Origin: Streptomyces phaeochromogenes
GTDB lineage: Bacteria; Actinomycetota; Actinomycetes; Streptomycetales; Streptomycetaceae
Direction of reading: 5' to 3'
Length of the DNA stretch: 38,489 nucleotides
NCBI RefSeq assembly: GCF_001418655.1
Contig: NZ_LIQZ01000046.1
Coordinates: 1-38,489 of the forward strand
Part shown: positions 36,701 to 38,489 of the stretch, one piece after another
Layout of the letters: each line of letters starts with the position of its first letter
How positions within the stretch are numbered: position 1 is the first letter of the stretch
The notes under the pieces: generated by a model
What the model saw: only the letters and a program-made list of their open reading frames with translations
Told to the model about the DNA's origin: nothing
Database searches by the model: none
Translations under genes and position numbers: made by a program

Positions 36701-38489
36701 CACCGCCGACCTGCGGGCGTTCGTCGCCCGTGTGTTGCCGGAGTACATGGTGCCGGCGGTGTTCGTGGAGCTGGAGAGGATCCCGCTGACGGTCAACGGC
36801 AAGCTGGACCGCCGTGCGCTGCCGGTGCCGGGTGACGGGGCGTTCTCGGAGTCGGAGTACGTCGCGCCGCGTACGCCGACGGAGGAGCGGGTCGCGGTTG
36901 TCTGGCAGGAGGTGCTGGGGGTCGAGCGGGTCGGTGTCCAGGACGGGTTCTTCGAGCTGGGCGGTGACTCGATCCGGGCTGTGGCTCTGGTGGGTGCGTT
37001 GCGTGCGGCGGGGCTCGACGTGTCGGTTCGGGACGTCTTCGAGCAGCGTACGGTCGCGGGGCTGGCGGAGTTGATCACCGGGCGTCCGGCGGTGTCGGAC
37101 GCGGAGCGTGGTGTCGAGCCGTTCGCGTTGATCGGTGCGCGGGACCGGGCAAAGCTTCCACAGGGTGTGGACGACGCCTACCCGTTGTCGCAGGTGCAGC
37201 TCGGGATGGTCGTCGAGATGCTGGTCGACGACAGCCGGAACAACTACCACAACGTCAGCACGTTCCGCGTCCTCGACGACCGGCCGTTCTCCTTCGCGGC
37301 CCTGGAGGCCGCGGGCCGACTGGTGGTCGAACGGCACGAGGCACTGCGCACCTCGATCGAGCTCAACGCCTACTCGGTGCCCCTCCAACTCGTCCATGAC
37401 ACCGCCGAACTTCCGCTCGGCACACAGGATCTGCGCGGGCTCGCCCCGGAGGCGGTGGAGCAGGAGCTCCGCGACTTCACCGTGCGCGAGCGCGCCACGC
37501 TGTTCGATCTCGGTACGCCGTCCCTGATGCGCTTCTTCGCGCACGTCACCGACGGCGACTGCTGGTGGATATCGGTCACCGAATGCCACCCCGTCCTTGA
37601 GGGCTGGAGCCACCACTCCCTCCTCATGGAGATCCTGGCCCTGTACCGGCAGCTGCGGGACGGGCTGGAGCCGGAGCCGTACGACGCCCCGAGCGTGCGC
37701 TTCGCCGACTTCGTGGCCGGCGAGATCGAGTCCCTGGCCTCCACCGAGGACCGCGCCTACTGGCAGGGGATCGTCGACCGGTACGCCCCGTTCGCCCTGC
37801 CCACCGGCTGGGGCGAGCAGCAGGACGGACCGCGCGAGCTGTTCCAGGCCGGGACTTCGTGGGCGGACCTGGAGCGCGACCTGCGCAAGCTGGCGACGCA
37901 TGCGAAGGCCTCGCTGAAGAGCGTGATGCTGGCGGCGCACCTGAAGGTGATGAGCCAGCTCACCGGTGAGGAAGCCCTTTTCACCGGAGTCGTCTGCGAC
38001 GCGCGCCCCGAGGTGCTCGGCGCCGACCGGGTGCTCGGCATGTACCTCAACACCCTGCCGTTCGCCGTGGACCGCAGCGCGCGGACCTGGCGCGAGCTGG
38101 TCCAGCAGGTCTTCGCCCGCGAGGTCGAGCTCTGGCCGCACCGGCGTTTCCCCATGCCGGAGATCCAGCGGGACGCGGCCGGCGGCCGGCGCCTGCTGGA
38201 CGTCATGTTCAACTACCAGGACTTCCGGCAGATGGACGCCACCCTCGTGGACGACCGGGCGGGCCTGGACGACAGCCCGACCGAGTTCCCGCTCACGGTC
38301 TCGTCCCGTGCCGGACACGTCATCCTGACCGCCGACCCGCGCATGCTCAGCCGCGCCCACGCCGAGCGGCTCGTGGGCATGTACCGCGCCGTCCTTGAGG
38401 CCATGGCCGCCGACGCCGACGGCGACGCACAGGCGGTGTACCTGCCCGGCGACGAACGGGAACTGCTGCTCTCCGCTGCGGGGCCGGTG
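33798..38489 (+). CDS. Non-ribosomal peptide synthetase, C-A-T-C (3' end cut by window)
   Basis: The frame is open for 1564 codons to the window edge. Domains are: condensation (PLSSGQQQMWFLQRL near residue 51, HHIACDAWS at residue 183, with Ala in place of the motif Gly), adenylation (starts near 510; YVIYTSGSTGRPKGVT near 659; YRSGDLARR; PLTVNGKLDR), carrier (ELGGDSIRAV near 1053) and a second condensation domain (YPLSQVQLGMVVEML near 1129; catalytic region ECHPVLEGWSHH with His at 1264). The A code reads about DVFSIAMVHK, which I cannot assign. At least one more module must lie downstream. It starts inside the previous stop codon, so both proteins should be made together and act in line. 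Confidence 0.93.
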   Translation, partial: MSNGGPESNAVPSAAGAAREELLRRRLAGGRSGGRRSGIPTADRTTPLPLSSGQQQMWFLQRLDPDSTEYLVPLVVRLRGALDAPALERSLGEISARHEILRTRYAMAPDGHPVQIVDAPVESAAVLPLEQVPGESSAERERRLTELVAAQTSTPFDLETDWPLRAGLLRLADDDHVLCLVFHHIACDAWSTRILLTELSALYGAFSEGRPSPLAPLPVQYGDYAAWQRDQLTGESLQRQLTHWRRTLEDAAPTELPTDRSRPAARDHAGAEVLFDFPAGLPKSVRQLAAVHGTTPFTVMMAAFQAVIARSTGQSDLSIGTVVSGRAQPELQSLIGYGINSLVLRGRWDENTDPAFTELLDGTRRTVLDAFDHQEVPFGRLVDELQPERDLSRTPLYQLAFTMHESRLDAVDLKGLRVEPLSGGVPVAKCDLTLQVEEAIDGSFHGRIEYASALFDPETAQRTARHFLQLLQSAVAAPSTPISRLEMLDTAELAIVGGALDGHVPSAPVERCVHEVFEERAALTPDAVAVIAGDVSLTYAELDARANQLAHHLRALGVGPESLVGVCLERGPDLMPALLGVLKAGAGYLPLDPANPADRFGFVLADAGAEVVVTAGDLVSVLDGVHDGELVVLDRDAELIASRPESAPEVSVSPDNIVYVIYTSGSTGRPKGVTLAHTQVVRLLETAREHLDFDEHDVWTMFHSYAFDVSVFEMWGALFHGGTLVVVEREVTRSPDDFLDLLVEQRATVLSQTPTAFRSLVAAAGQGDPRIDRLALRAVIFAGEKLEVGELRPWTDRLGLERPALVNMYGITETTVHTTYYRVGDEDFGPSVANRVGYPLSDLTVSLLGRFGELVPVGVPGEIHVGGPGVARGYLNRPELTAERFVPDPFGPPGARLYRSGDLARRRADGSLEFLGRIDDQVKVRGYRIEPGEISARLSEHPAVRDAVVIVRDERLVAYLVPDGEAPSTADLRAFVARVLPEYMVPAVFVELERIPLTVNGKLDRRALPVPGDGAFSESEYVAPRTPTEERVAVVWQEVLGVERVGVQDGFFELGGDSIRAVALVGALRAAGLDVSVRDVFEQRTVAGLAELITGRPAVSDAERGVEPFALIGARDRAKLPQGVDDAYPLSQVQLGMVVEMLVDDSRNNYHNVSTFRVLDDRPFSFAALEAAGRLVVERHEALRTSIELNAYSVPLQLVHDTAELPLGTQDLRGLAPEAVEQELRDFTVRERATLFDLGTPSLMRFFAHVTDGDCWWISVTECHPVLEGWSHHSLLMEILALYRQLRDGLEPEPYDAPSVRFADFVAGEIESLASTEDRAYWQGIVDRYAPFALPTGWGEQQDGPRELFQAGTSWADLERDLRKLATHAKASLKSVMLAAHLKVMSQLTGEEALFTGVVCDARPEVLGADRVLGMYLNTLPFAVDRSARTWRELVQQVFAREVELWPHRRFPMPEIQRDAAGGRRLLDVMFNYQDFRQMDATLVDDRAGLDDSPTEFPLTVSSRAGHVILTADPRMLSRAHAERLVGMYRAVLEAMAADADGDAQAVYLPGDERELLLSAAGPV

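Noticed and set aside
34971..38360. An open minus-strand frame of about 1130 codons opposite the second NRPS
   Set aside because: Low-complexity His/Gln/Arg-rich protein without motifs, fully antisense to C-A-T-C domains.

Overview
The window looks like Streptomyces or a close actinomycete. The DNA is very GC rich, third codon positions are mostly G or C, GTG and TTG starts are common, many genes overlap by four bases, and lipoproteins and large regulators of streptomycete type recur. Both ends cut genes: an AraC-type regulator at the left and a large non-ribosomal peptide synthetase (NRPS) at the right.

Positions 1-20150 are mostly regulatory and envelope genes. They run from the AraC-type regulator to an iron-box-preceded broken gene that joins a glutamate-synthase-like start to a HemS/ChuX-like end, then a divergent TetR regulator and short-chain dehydrogenase pair, a polysaccharide deacetylase, a small membrane protein plus lipoprotein, and an L,D-transpeptidase lipoprotein. 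Next is a tightly packed set: FemX-like aminoacyltransferase, MurJ, response regulator, histidine kinase and a GerMN-like lipoprotein. It fits peptidoglycan precursor modification and flipping coupled to an envelope sensor. After it come a lipoprotein built from a duplicated domain, a Ser/Thr kinase with an FHA protein, a secreted repeat protein, and an overlapping ArsR/coiled-coil membrane protein pair.

Positions about 20150-38489 hold a biosynthetic gene cluster. An SbnB-like dehydrogenase (20390) and an SbnA-like PLP synthase (24726) together predict supply of L-2,3-diaminopropionate (Dap). Between them lie a SARP-family activator with an ATPase domain (21671) and an oppositely oriented DUF4097-type lipoprotein. 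An MMPL-type transporter (25838), an MbtH-like protein (28456), a two-module NRPS (28762; A-T-C-A-T) and a second NRPS (33798; C-A-T-C, continuing outside) follow. The region before the SbnB-like gene carries GAGCG-type direct repeats spaced 10-11 bases, as expected for a SARP operator. The NRPS begins with an adenylation domain, so the first module is probably the starter, and at least four residues are implied. The second adenylation domain reads as asparagine-like; the first and third cannot be assigned safely. I cannot name the product.

All protein assignments come from reading motifs by eye; no database search was possible. I see no tRNA, rRNA, CRISPR array, insertion sequence or transposase.
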